This document shows, piece after piece, positions 55,217 through 64,000 of a stretch of DNA of 64,000 nucleotides (position 1 is the first letter of the stretch; every line of letters begins with the position of its first letter). Source of the stretch: Aspidapion aeneum. Lineage: Eukaryota > Arthropoda > Insecta > Coleoptera > Brentidae. The stretch lies in contig OY755044.1 of assembly GCA_963576565.1 (NCBI GenBank), positions 43,714,735 to 43,778,734 on the forward strand, read 5' to 3'. The notes under the pieces are model-generated. The model did no database searches and was not told where the DNA came from. It saw nothing but the letters and a program-made list of their open reading frames with translations. Both the position numbers and the translations under genes were made by a program.

Positions 55217-56403
55217 ATCGCTGCAACCCGAAAGATTTTAGTAAGGTCTACTATTCTAGGTATACTTCGACAGTGGAATGGCAGTCTTGGTTAGATTTTT
55301 GTCGGGGTTTTTTTAAATCTGGCTTGGGAAGTAATTTTAGTAATGTCGAGGCTTGTCCGACTTTTGTTCAGCAGCAGTCTGATAATAGACCGTATGTAGA
55401 AGTACGTATTTTTGGCAGGTCAGTTATTGGATTAGTTGACAGTGGAGCGAGTCACTCGGTGATTGGTGGTCCCGGTAGAGACCTTTTAAATCTTTTGGAC
55501 GCGCATATTTTTGAGGCGACTTTAGAAAAAGAGATTAAGGTTGCTGATGGAACCAAGCAGTTAATTGAAGGTTATGTTGAGTTACCTGTAGAGCTTGAGG
55601 GCGTGGTCAAGCTTTTAAAAGTTTTAGTAGTGCCTGGAGTGGCACATGGTTTAATTTTAGGTTCGGATTTTTGCCGAAAGTTTAATTTAACTTTGGATTT
55701 CAAATCTAATTATTATTATCTTGGAGAAAATGAGTCGAATGCCACCGAATTTTCTGTTTGCAATGGTCAAGTCTTAGAGATTAGTAGAGTTTGTCCACGG
55801 GAAGAGCTTTCAGAAGAGCAGTCTTTTCAGTTAGAGAATATGATAGAAAAATTTAGAACGTTGTCTTCTTCGAAGTTGGGTAGGATAGTCCATCATATTG
55901 ATACGGGGGATGCACTTCCGGTGAAGCAGCGTCATCACGTCATGTCGCCGTACAAGCTAAAAATTTTAAACGAAGAATTGGATAAAATGTTGGAGCTAGG
56001 AGTGGTGCGTCCATCTAACAGTCCTTGGGCAAGTCCCGTTTTGATAGTGGAGAAGGCGGATGGGTCTCCACGTTTCTGTTTTGATGGAAGAAGGCTCAAC
56101 TCTCTTACTAAGAAATCAGCTTATCCGTTGCCTCTAGTCGATCATGTCTTAAGTAGATTGTCGGGAGCTAAGTATTTAAGTAGTATTGACTTAAAATCCG
56201 CATTTTGGCAGATCCCTCTTACTCCAGAGTCATGCGAAAAGACAGCTTTTGTTGTTCCTGGTCGTGGTTTATTTGAATTTGTTTGTATGCCGTTTGGCCT
56301 TTGTAATTCTGCGGCAACACAGCAAAAGCTTATAGATTCTGTGCGCTCGGCCCAGAGCTGGAACCGTTCGTTTTCGTATATCTCGACGACATTATTGTTT
56401 TAA
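55192..56403 (+). CDS. Gypsy element Pol, first part: protease and start of reverse transcriptase
   Basis: Entered by -1 frameshift; the frame has no good ATG near its start, which fits. Aspartic protease: GLVDSGASHSVIG (Asp codon 55438-55440) and the later HGLILGSDF flap/second motif. Reverse transcriptase: SSIDLKSAFWQIPL (first catalytic Asp), FEFVCMPFGLCNSA. The frame runs into a stop at 56401-56403 because of a one-base change near 56341-56346; the continuing RT sequence is in frame 3. Confidence 0.9.
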   Translation, partial: RKVWEQSVDRCNPKDFSKVYYSRYTSTVEWQSWLDFCRGFFKSGLGSNFSNVEACPTFVQQQSDNRPYVEVRIFGRSVIGLVDSGASHSVIGGPGRDLLNLLDAHIFEATLEKEIKVADGTKQLIEGYVELPVELEGVVKLLKVLVVPGVAHGLILGSDFCRKFNLTLDFKSNYYYLGENESNATEFSVCNGQVLEISRVCPREELSEEQSFQLENMIEKFRTLSSSKLGRIVHHIDTGDALPVKQRHHVMSPYKLKILNEELDKMLELGVVRPSNSPWASPVLIVEKADGSPRFCFDGRRLNSLTKKSAYPLPLVDHVLSRLSGAKYLSSIDLKSAFWQIPLTPESCEKTAFVVPGRGLFEFVCMPFGLCNSAATQQKLIDSVRSAQSWNRSFSYISTTLLF

Positions 56404-58517
56404 GCCCTTCTTTCGATACCCATCTTAGAATTTTGAATCAGGTTTTTGACCGTTTGGCGTCCGCGCAGTTAACAATTAATTTGGAAAAATGCAAATTCGT
56501 AATGTCTAGTTTAAAGTACATTGGCTTTATAATTGATCGCTTGGGATTGAGAACTGATGCAGATAAAGTAAAAGCTATGGTGGAATACCCTGTCCCAAAA
56601 ACAGCTACAGAGATAAAAAGGTTTATGGGTCTTTGTTCATGGTATCGGAGATTCGTGAAAAATTTTAGTACTTTGGCAGCACCTATAAATACTTTACTTA
56701 AAGGAAAACGTAAATCTCAGAAAATTTTATGGACAGAAGATGCGGATAAGGCGTTCCGAAACATAAAGGAGGCCATGGTAAGTGCCCCAATTTTAGCCTC
56801 TCCAGATTTTCGAAAAGAATTCACCGTTCAATGCGATGCAAGTAACGTAGGTTTAGGAGCCGTGTTGACTCAGAAAGACAGTAGTGATCAAGATGTAGTA
56901 ATAGCTTTTGCTTCCAGAACTTTATCTCAGACTGAGCAGAAATTTACAACAAGCGAAAAAGAACTGGCAGCCATTTTGTTTGCGGTAGAGAAATTTAGAG
57001 GTTATGTCGAGGGAGTTCGATTTAAGGTTATCACGGACCATTCTTCGCTTCAGTGGTTAGCTTCTCTTAAAGATCCAGTAGGTCGATTGGCAAGATGGAG
57101 CATGAAACTAAGTGCCTACGACATGGAAATCATCCATAGAAAAGGATCACTTAATGTCGTTCCGGATGCTCTGTCGCGAGCACCGGTAGGCTCTAGTCAA
57201 GAAAATGGCTCTTCAGAGTTATATTTAATTGATGTTACTCAAGAATCGGTTACAGAGGATGTCTGGTATAGAAAAATGATTAATAATATTTCAAAGGAGC
57301 CTGAAAAGTTTCCAGATTGGAAGTACGAAGATAGTAAGCTATGGAAGCATGTGCCTTCAGAGTTACTTCTTCGAACAAATTTTCCGGAATGGAAAATAGT
57401 TGTACCAAAATCTATGCGACCCGCCGTATTTAGAGAGTGTCATGATAGCCCTCTATCGGCTCACTTGGGTATTTACAAAACGTTGAATCGGGTCAAAGAA
57501 ATCTACTATTGGCCACGAATGTTGCAAGATGTTAGGAAATATGTTAAAAAATGCGATGTCTGTAATGCTCAGAAAATAAGTACTCAAGCAAGACCCGGAT
57601 TTATGGGACGAGAGAAAAAGGTGGATTTTCCTTGGCAATATATCTCCGTGGACTTGATAGGACCTTTAGTTCGTTCGAAGAGAGGAAACAGCTGGCTTTT
57701 GGTAGTATCAGATTATTTTAGTAAGTACTGTTTATTCTGTCCTTTGGCAAAAGCTTCGAGTAAGAAAATAACAGAGTTTGTGGAAAATCGTGTTTTCCTA
57801 ATGTTCGGTACACCATCTGTAGTAGCCAGTGATAATGGAAGCCAGTTTATTAGCAATGAATTTAAAAATATGCTGTCAAGATATGGGGTTAAGCTTTATT
57901 ACAATGCGAACTATCATCCTCAAGTTAATCAAACAGAAAGAGTAAATAAAACCCTTGAAACATCAATAAGAGCTTATATCAAGGACATGGATCAGAGAAC
58001 ATGGGATGATGAAATTTACAAAATTCAGTTTGCACTAAACACATCTAAACATGAGGCACACGAATTTGTACCGTCGTATTTAAATTTTGGGAGATATGTC
58101 CCATCAAACGGTATTTTTTATGGCAACTTTAATGCTCAAAATGCAACGGCTGAGCAGTTAAAACAAGAAGAGTATTGCAGTGAAATGGATAAGGTTCCAG
58201 AAATGTATAAAAATGTACTTAAGCATCTAAATGCCACGTATCTAAAGAATTCTAGGCATTATAATTTAAGAAAAAGGCCCGCGGATCTTTATCACGTTGG
58301 TGATAAAGTCTGGAAAAGAAATTATGTTCTTTCAAGTAAGGCTAACAATTTTTCGGCGAAATTAGCTCCTAGATATACACTTGGTGTGGTGAAGGAAGTT
58401 TGTGGTAAATTGGTTTATAAGTTGGCGGATATAAAAAATGGGAAGATAATAGGAAAATGGCATGTAAAAGATTTGAAGCCATATACCGGAAGTAACCAGG
58501 AGGACTTTCAAGAATAA
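56346..58517 (+). CDS. Gypsy element Pol, second part: RT YLDD box, RNase H, integrase
   Basis: This frame picks up right after the presumed indel and carries the RT active site YLDD (56379-56390), then the RT thumb, RNase H (VQCDAS, TSEKELAAILFAVEKF, VITDHSSLQWL, PDALSR) and integrase. Integrase has an H2C2 finger (HDSPLSAHLGIYKT ... CDVCNAQK), catalytic Asp in ISVDLIGP (about 57651), Asp in ASDNGSQF (about 57829) and Glu in NQTERVNKT (about 57930). The C-terminal region (VGDKVWKRNY; LAPRYTLG) is complete to a TAA at 58517. Only the upstream frameshift separates it from the first half; otherwise it looks intact. Confidence 0.92.
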   Translation, partial: LGPELEPFVFVYLDDIIVLSPSFDTHLRILNQVFDRLASAQLTINLEKCKFVMSSLKYIGFIIDRLGLRTDADKVKAMVEYPVPKTATEIKRFMGLCSWYRRFVKNFSTLAAPINTLLKGKRKSQKILWTEDADKAFRNIKEAMVSAPILASPDFRKEFTVQCDASNVGLGAVLTQKDSSDQDVVIAFASRTLSQTEQKFTTSEKELAAILFAVEKFRGYVEGVRFKVITDHSSLQWLASLKDPVGRLARWSMKLSAYDMEIIHRKGSLNVVPDALSRAPVGSSQENGSSELYLIDVTQESVTEDVWYRKMINNISKEPEKFPDWKYEDSKLWKHVPSELLLRTNFPEWKIVVPKSMRPAVFRECHDSPLSAHLGIYKTLNRVKEIYYWPRMLQDVRKYVKKCDVCNAQKISTQARPGFMGREKKVDFPWQYISVDLIGPLVRSKRGNSWLLVVSDYFSKYCLFCPLAKASSKKITEFVENRVFLMFGTPSVVASDNGSQFISNEFKNMLSRYGVKLYYNANYHPQVNQTERVNKTLETSIRAYIKDMDQRTWDDEIYKIQFALNTSKHEAHEFVPSYLNFGRYVPSNGIFYGNFNAQNATAEQLKQEEYCSEMDKVPEMYKNVLKHLNATYLKNSRHYNLRKRPADLYHVGDKVWKRNYVLSSKANNFSAKLAPRYTLGVVKEVCGKLVYKLADIKNGKIIGKWHVKDLKPYTGSNQEDFQE

Positions 58518-58879
58518 GAAAGTTTGTGAAAGTGGCGAATGTGAGAGTGGATGTGGCAGCGCAAGTTGGTGAATGTGGTTTTGAGAGAATTAGTTTTGAT
58601 TGTGCTTTCTGGAAAAATTTTGCTTAGTATACCATCTATTTTGGTAACGGTTTAAAATCGGTAGATAGTAAGGAGGCCTACTTACTGTTTACGTATTGTA
58701 CTTTTGGTAAAAACCGTATAAGAAAGCGGTCCGTCGATACAGTTGTTTTGTATTTTATTTTGGGTTAGGGAATGAGTATTAAAGATAAGAATTTTTAGTA
58801 AAAAAAAAAAAAAAAATATTTTACTTTGTAAAATATTTTTCCCAGGGAGAGAGGGTGTGTAACGGTCCACTTTCAGAAC
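58518..58879 (+). other. 3' leader of the gypsy element; no env
   Basis: No frame follows pol. An A-run (58801-58816), then polypurine tract AGGGAGAGAGGG at about 58844-58855, then the likely LTR tip GTGTAACGG. Confidence 0.7.
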
Positions 58880-60708
58880 CACCCTTAGAAAACTAAATAT
58901 TTTGTGTTATTACCTTTTTGCCTGTGTAATATCCTTAGGTTATTTTTCCGCTGATTTAAAATAAAGAACTGGTACACTTTGTTGGAACTATATATCATAT
59001 CACAAGGCGTTATGATTTCACTTTGGCACTGACGGTTTGCAAATTTAGTTATTGATATCCCGGTTTTCCCGAATTTGAATCAAAACACTCTTAGTTTGTT
59101 TACATACCGTTAAACTGTCATTTCGATTTTCCCCAGACTAACTGGCGATATTCGGCTTCCCCGTGCTTTCCCCCAGTGCCCCCGGTCCTTGGTTTGGTAC
59201 CGCGGACTATGGTCTAACTGTTCCGTTGGAGTGCAATGTTGCCGGATGGAATCGGCTATAAAGTGAGTGATTTTATTTATCGAGTCCAAACAAAAGAAAA
59301 TGAGTTTTTTTTAGGTTTCATATATTTTTGTTGGAACAAGTAGGCAAAAACAGAGTGAGTTTGTATTCTCTGGTCATTGAGTTTTCTTTCCAAGTCTTGA
59401 GTATTTCCATTTTAAAGGTAAATTTGGCAACCTGAATGCGCAGAGAAGAAACGCAAAATTTGGAGTTGATACGGGGATTTTTCCCACCAAGAAAGGAATC
59501 CTTTGTGTCTGTTAAACGCCATGTTAGTTGGTTATAAATTGTGGTTTTGAGTGAATTTTAGTGAGGCCCAATAAAATCTAGGTGAGTTTTTCATCCATAA
59601 TAGTACTCTTTGAAGGTCTATACACAATTAGGAGTGTTATTTTTGTCCCCTCTTAAATAGTTTATGAGATATCACTAATGTGGGGTTATCTCTCCTCTAG
59701 GCCTCTTTCGTTGGAGACGCCGACTTGGAATTTTGAGTTTCCTGTAGTAGATGGGCGATTTCGGTATTGCATTACTAAGGAAAACGGCGAAACCTTTTAA
59801 CAGCTAGCTACTGCCATATTTTGCTACCAGCAACTATCAACTATTGAAATAAGAACATTGAACCCTTGCTGACGTAAGACACTTAAAGACAACCAACCAC
59901 CATCTTAAGGTAGGATCTAAACTTTTTATTGAACCTGGCTAATTTTGAAACAAACCCCCTGTAGATGTTTTGGTACCGCATTTAAGACATTGTTATTCAA
60001 AAAAAAAAAATAACCAGTTTTTTGTTATTCAAAACCCCTAATGGTTTTTGCTATAATGTCATTAGAACACCCTATACATAAAACGGGATAAGTGGTAATT
60101 TTGGATTATAAAAAATATTGTCAGGGACATTGATTTTTCTCATAAAATTACGATTCATTTGAAACTAGGTTTTCTAGTATTTGTCTATTATTAGTTACCT
60201 TCTGTGTGTTAGTTTTAAGTTTTTATATCCCTGTGATCCGGATCTACCCTGTTTGTAAACCCCTCAATTTATTTGTAACTTTTTGTGATTACTTTTTGTG
60301 CTTTTCAGCAAAAGTTTTAAAGCTTTTAAAATTTGTCAATGTACCCAGTACATCTAGTATTTTTTTTTACGATATAAATTGCTGTGATATAATCTCAGAC
60401 TATTTGTAATTTAACTAGATATTTTTCTATTTTCTATTAAAGTTAAGTCTAAGTAAAATAACTCTTTTGTTTTTGTCTGTACTCCCCTTCTCGTCAAAGC
60501 TGTAAGCTTTGGCTGGCGCCCAAAAAGAGCTTGAACTTTGGTAAAAATAAAAATAAGTGCAAAGCGAATATTTTGTTATATCTTGAGAACTAAACATCTT
60601 ATTATAAATACAAACTCACGCCAGCTCTGCGGCATAATGAGCGACCAGGCCTAGTTCAGAACAGCTAAACTAGTAAATAGTGTCATCCCTTATACCTAAG
60701 GGTTACAC
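58880..60708 (+). repeat. 3' LTR of the gypsy element
   Basis: Same as 51184-53012 with about four substitutions (e.g. ACACTCTTAG for ACACTCTCAG, CCAAGTCTTG for CCAAATCTTG, GATACGGGG for GATACCGGG, AATACAAAC for AATACGAAC). Confidence 0.95.
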
Positions 60709-61570
60709 CTGTTGCTATCCTTTTACCTGCGAGGCGTAATTATCAGCTTGGAACACAGCGCTGCGAGAAGTATGGAAGCATGCAGCAGCCAAGGAGAAAG
60801 AGGTGCGTGGCCACCTGCGAATCTTGGGGACATACCTAGGAAACTCAATGCAATTTGACAGGTCGTTAGGTTAAAGTTCTCACTAAGCTCAAAAGAGGCA
60901 CTGCGGTCGCGCGTTTGTTCCTTATTCTATTTTTTTTTAAAGAATTATCTGTGGTTTGGATTTTCCGTCCCCCTTTTTTCCGGTAGAAAAACCTATTCCA
61001 CCGCATTTTATTTCGGGTTCATTTAAAATCTATCTTTTTGGCTTATGTAGGTAATCTTTGCTGCTGTGACGCATTAAAATTAAATTTTGTTAAATTTGTA
61101 ATTTATAAAAGAATAAGAATTTCTAGTTGCTTTTCTGGGTGAAGTGTCTAAAGTTCAGACGAGTATAAAATGCATAGTTTTCCGAGAAATTTTAAGGTAA
61201 TTTTTCTTATTTTCTCATTTGAGGTTAGATTGGCATTTGATAAAATTTGTATTGGTAGTGTCTTTTTAACTTCTTATCGCTTACTTTACGGAACTCTGAA
61301 TACTGGTTTCCAATACCTGGTAGGTGCCTTATTTGCCCATCAATTAAGCACAAATTGAGTGTTAATTTTATGTCTATCGCTTTCTTTTGATATTAAGCTT
61401 AATTGATGGGTTATTATATATTACCCAGCAGCGTAATGTACTTTGAATAAATTTATTCCTTAATTTTAAATCTTTATCTTACCATTATCTAGTACCTATG
61501 ATTAATGTGGTTATAAGTTGATTTTTTTATTGTTTTCAGCTTTTCGATGGTATGTGTGACCACTGATAAG
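60709..61570. other. Right flank of the gypsy element; a GC-richer patch at about 60720-60860
   Basis: The patch (GCTGCGAGAAGTATGGAAGC ... GGAGAAAGAGGTGCGTGGCC) is open in a plus frame and a minus frame but shows no motif and no convincing splice pair. It could be an exon or part of another repeat. The rest is AT-rich. Confidence 0.3.

Positions 61571-61636
<66 letters not shown>
61571..61636. repeat. (TA)n microsatellite, about 33 units
   Basis: Uninterrupted alternating TA/AT. Confidence 0.98.
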
Positions 61637-61638
<2 letters not shown>

Positions 61639-62029
61639 TGCTTTGAAACATACCCTACACAACTTACAACCAAGGCGAGGAGGTACTTTTAAATCATGTC
61701 AGATTTTCGTCGAGCTGTTAAAAAGTAGACACTTAAGAATGATTCTCTTCACGAACAACTGTTTCATTATTTATTTACTCATCACTCACCAGAAATGTTA
61801 AAAGCAAATTTAAATATACTAGACAGTGTTTGGTTTTGCATTATATTTTATTTTACCAATCAATTAGACTATGTATTATTTCATCAATAGTTAGTCGCTA
61901 ATTTGTAGCTTTTTTTATAATAATAAAAACTCATTTAAAAAATGTTTTATTTATTGCATTTTATATATCATTTTCAATCTGTTTATATCTTATAAAGACA
62001 TTGTATGTCTTTATAAAATATTGACTAAA

Positions 62030-62310
62030 TTTCCTCTCGTTTGATACCACACAAGCCATGTTTTGACTTAAACTCAAATTTTTGAAATATCCCCCCCTTA
62101 AAAAAAATAAAAATTAAAAGGTATGTTCAACTCCAGACTCAATTACCTTTCGTTTGATATCACACACGCCATTTTTTCACAACTCTAATTTTTTTAATCT
62201 ACCCCCACCCTTTTTTTACTAAAATTTATTTTGTTTAACTCCACACTCAATTACCTATTGTTTGATATCACACACGCCATATTTTCACATACTCTAATTT
62301 TTAAAATCTT
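62030..62310 (-). repeat. Three tandem copies of an about 95-bp repeat
   Basis: Each has a CTCGTTTGATACCACAC/TTTGATATCACACACGCCAT block followed by CTAATTTTT and a C-run. It is the inverse of the unit at about 41660-41760. Confidence 0.75.
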
Positions 62311-62319
62311 TTTTCTCAA

Positions 62320-62560
62320 CTAATTTACGGATAATTAACGGCAAATTGTAAACTAAATTTTTTTTAGATAAATCCATTGTTTCTATAGGTGTTCTGCTAA
62401 CTTTAAATAAAGGTAGCAAAACACCATATTTTTTTTTTAAAAACGGGCATGGAAAATTTTTTGTTTTCACGACTAATTTACGGATAGTTAAGGGCAAATT
62501 ATGAGCATATAATTTTTTTCAATTTCCAATGTTGTTCTGCTAACTTTATATACATATTAA
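62320..62560. repeat. Copy of the TAAAGTTAGCRGAAC foldback MITE
   Basis: CTAATTTACGGATAATTAAC, GTGTTCTGCTAACTTT-like and TTCTGCTAACTTTATATAC blocks as at 9213-9830. Confidence 0.65.
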
Positions 62561-62962
62561 AATATACTCAAAACTTAGGCTATTAGGCCAATACAAACAA
62601 AAAAATATATATTTTTTCAAAAATGTCAACAGGTCAAGAAAGGTTAATTCAGTCTCATGCTTTAATAATGGATGGAGGGGTATATATCAACAATAGGGTA
62701 TTTGACAAATTTTAGAAAAGAGTTTAGAATGATAAATAGATCCCTAATTTGCAACGCAAAATTATTAAAATAGTAGGTATATTTTATTATGACTATATTT
62801 AAAATCAAGTTTTCTAATTTCCGATTTAAATTTGCCGCTAAAACGCTCATTTCTAGCATGGCGTTGCAATGACGTCACAGCGCAGTAAACTCGCGGACAG
62901 ATACACGGCATTCAAGTGTTTATTTGTTTTTGGTCTGTGTTTTACTGTTTTTATGTAAAAAA

Positions 62963-63155
62963 ATGTCCTATAAGTGGTGTGTAGTACCTCAGTGTTCGAA
63001 TACTAGCATAAAAACACCTGAAAAACTATTTATTCATGCGCCTACAGCAGTAAAATAACGGAAAAAGTGGCTAGAACTTGCTCGAAGAAACCCAAGGGCC
63101 TTATCTAATACATCTTCACTTTACATTTGTGAAGATCACTTTGATGTGATGATGA
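62963..63155 (+). pseudogene. THAP zinc-finger domain relic
   Basis: ATG at 62963 opens MSYKWCVVPQCSNTS, then after an in-frame TAA (63056-63058) KKWLELARRNP and CEDHFDV. The C-x4-C, the Trp and the C-x2-H pair with the following Phe are the THAP (C2CH) hallmarks. THAP domains bind DNA in P-element and Kolobok transposases and in host factors. The frame decays after CEDHFDV into a GATGATGATG run. One premature stop in an otherwise well-kept domain indicates a pseudogene or a transposase relic. It lies 310 bp upstream of the second long-inverted-repeat copy; a link is not shown. Confidence 0.75.
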
Positions 63156-63466
63156 TGATGAAATTTATAAGGTTATGTTTATTACAAAGAGTGAACAACT
63201 ATAATAGGCAGAAAGGTGTACAAATTTTTAGGCGGTGCTAGGCAGTTATTAGGCAGGACTAGGGAGTACCTCTAAATGCAGGATTAGGCAGTGCACATGC
63301 AAGCTAAATGTAGGACTGAGCAGTTCATATGCAAGACTAGGCAGTGCATATTCTTTGAAACAAAATGTATTTAGGAAATTTTGTTTTAAAAAAGCAATTT
63401 TTGATTGTTTCTTAATGCTTAAAATAATAATGATTGAGTATTTAATTGAATCTATTGTAAGTGGCA

Positions 63467-64000
63467 TATTAGCTTGTCTAACGAACTGTCACGATCATCT
63501 GTTTTTCGATCCAAGATGGTTGCCATAGGACAAACAAAGCGTTTTCCAAAAGCTCACTGAACCGCGCCGCAAATCCTTTATCTATGGCGTTTTCCCATAA
63601 GCCGTAATGTTAACAAAAACGTAATTTTAAACAAAAGTGAAACAATTTAATTTACAACAAAGATGCTGTTTTAAGTATTGACCCTTTGTACACATGGGAA
63701 AAATGCGTTTTTCTTCAAAAAAATCAATTAAAGCCAGTAAATCTCAAATAAAAGGGACCATGTTTTGTTCAAAAAGTCAGGTTGTTTTTATTTACTTTTG
63801 TTTTTTTAAACTTTTTTTCTATTTTTTTACTCAGTTTGAATCATTATTATTAGTTTTTGTGCTGTTATGAATTGTGGCAGCTGGGGAGATCTTGATAATG
63901 TTAGTTTTGATGGAATGCCAAGTATTTTGACCTTAAAAAATCATCTTGATTTAAATGAACCAGGTATCAGCTCAAAGAAGGAAAAAGAAAGTGGATAAGT
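63467..64000 (+). mobile_element. Long-inverted-repeat element, copy 2 (runs off window)
   Basis: Matches 3244-3730 in the same orientation, without the 29-bp micro-insertion. It has a 39-base segment (63548-63586) between two GCGTTTTCC repeats that copy 1 lacks. It includes the 43-codon frame at 63867-63998. Confidence 0.8.

Larger units (their letters stand above)
51184..60708 (+). mobile_element. Ty3/gypsy LTR retrotransposon with 1.8-kb LTRs, about 9.5 kb, very recent
   Basis: LTRs at 51184-53012 and 58880-60708 (1829 bp each as matched) differ at only about four positions. Inside are a gag gene, a pol frame shifted by -1, no env, and a purine-rich tract (AGGGAGAGAGGG) before the 3' LTR. 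A primer-site-like segment (TTTGACGTCCGCAACGTGGGG) follows the 5' LTR and resembles a tRNA-Lys site. The 3' LTR probably begins earlier, at GTGTAACGGTCC (about 58857), whose inverse GTTACAC closes the LTR. Those first 23-24 bases are absent from the 5' LTR, and no target duplication is seen, so the left edge seems clipped. Confidence 0.95.

Noticed and set aside
58518..58879. Possible env gene downstream of gypsy pol
   Set aside because: No frame of useful length; the space before the LTR is too short.
60720..60860. Coding exon in the GC-rich patch right of the gypsy element
   Set aside because: Open in both a plus and a minus frame but with no motif or clear acceptor/donor pair.
61571..61636. 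CRISPR-like or functional repeat
   Set aside because: Simple (TA)n microsatellite. No spacer-repeat array was found anywhere in the window.

Overview
The window reads as insect nuclear DNA: AT-rich, with spliced genes, BEL/Pao and Ty3/gypsy LTR retrotransposons, a Penelope-like element, Transib-like and Tc1/mariner-type termini and many foldback MITEs. A beetle or similar insect is my guess; nothing here fixes the order.

Three host-type gene signals are supported. (i) A serine hydrolase-like (kraken/SERHL type) alpha/beta hydrolase on + in three coding exons (44208-44250, 45071-45151, 47329-48173). (ii) A two-exon small coiled-coil gene on - (50625-50546, 50354-50105; 109 aa), too short and split to stand out as one reading frame. 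(iii) A duplicated pair of short exons with an ankyrin-like segment (7543-7858 and a decayed copy at 8592-8912). At the left edge, minus-strand exons at 699-307 and 167-1 encode the N-terminal and start of the catalytic domain of a Crypton-type tyrosine recombinase. A THAP zinc-finger relic lies at 62963-63155.

Layout: 1-0.85 kb tyrosine recombinase; 1.0-1.1 palindrome; 1.7-3.06 5'-truncated Penelope-like element with a hammerhead-like 3' motif; 3.24-5.7 long-inverted-repeat element (partial copy at 63.46-64.0 kb); 7.3-9.0 tandemly duplicated exon-bearing segment; 9.2-11.6 MITEs and inverted minisatellites; 11.99-14.46 Transib-like element with CACAGTG ends and 5-bp target duplication; 15.9-23.0 BEL/Pao element (minus strand) with nearly identical LTRs; 26.6-28.6 foldback array carrying a solo LTR; 28.7-30.5 tandem segmental duplication; 30-46 kb dense foldback MITEs; 44.2-48.2 hydrolase gene; 50.1-50.6 small gene; 51.2-60.7 young gypsy element with 1829-bp LTRs, a gag/pol -1 slippery site and one frameshift in reverse transcriptase.

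The most unusual structural theme is a set of foldback elements that share near-identical terminal caps (around GGGGTGAYCAGCT...ACCCAAAATNTGTACACC) but carry unrelated short repeated words inside (gattgtgag, gtcctgtata, aatgccatg). Other families repeat the same design with other caps (CCTAGTAACAC, CCCAAGTAACACAAA, AAGCTGGGTTTATACAG). The second is a 29-bp insertion that is only two 13-bp inverted ends and 3 bases, with a 7-bp target duplication, whose empty site is preserved in another copy of the same repeat in this window. All identifications are from reading the sequence and family knowledge; no search was run.
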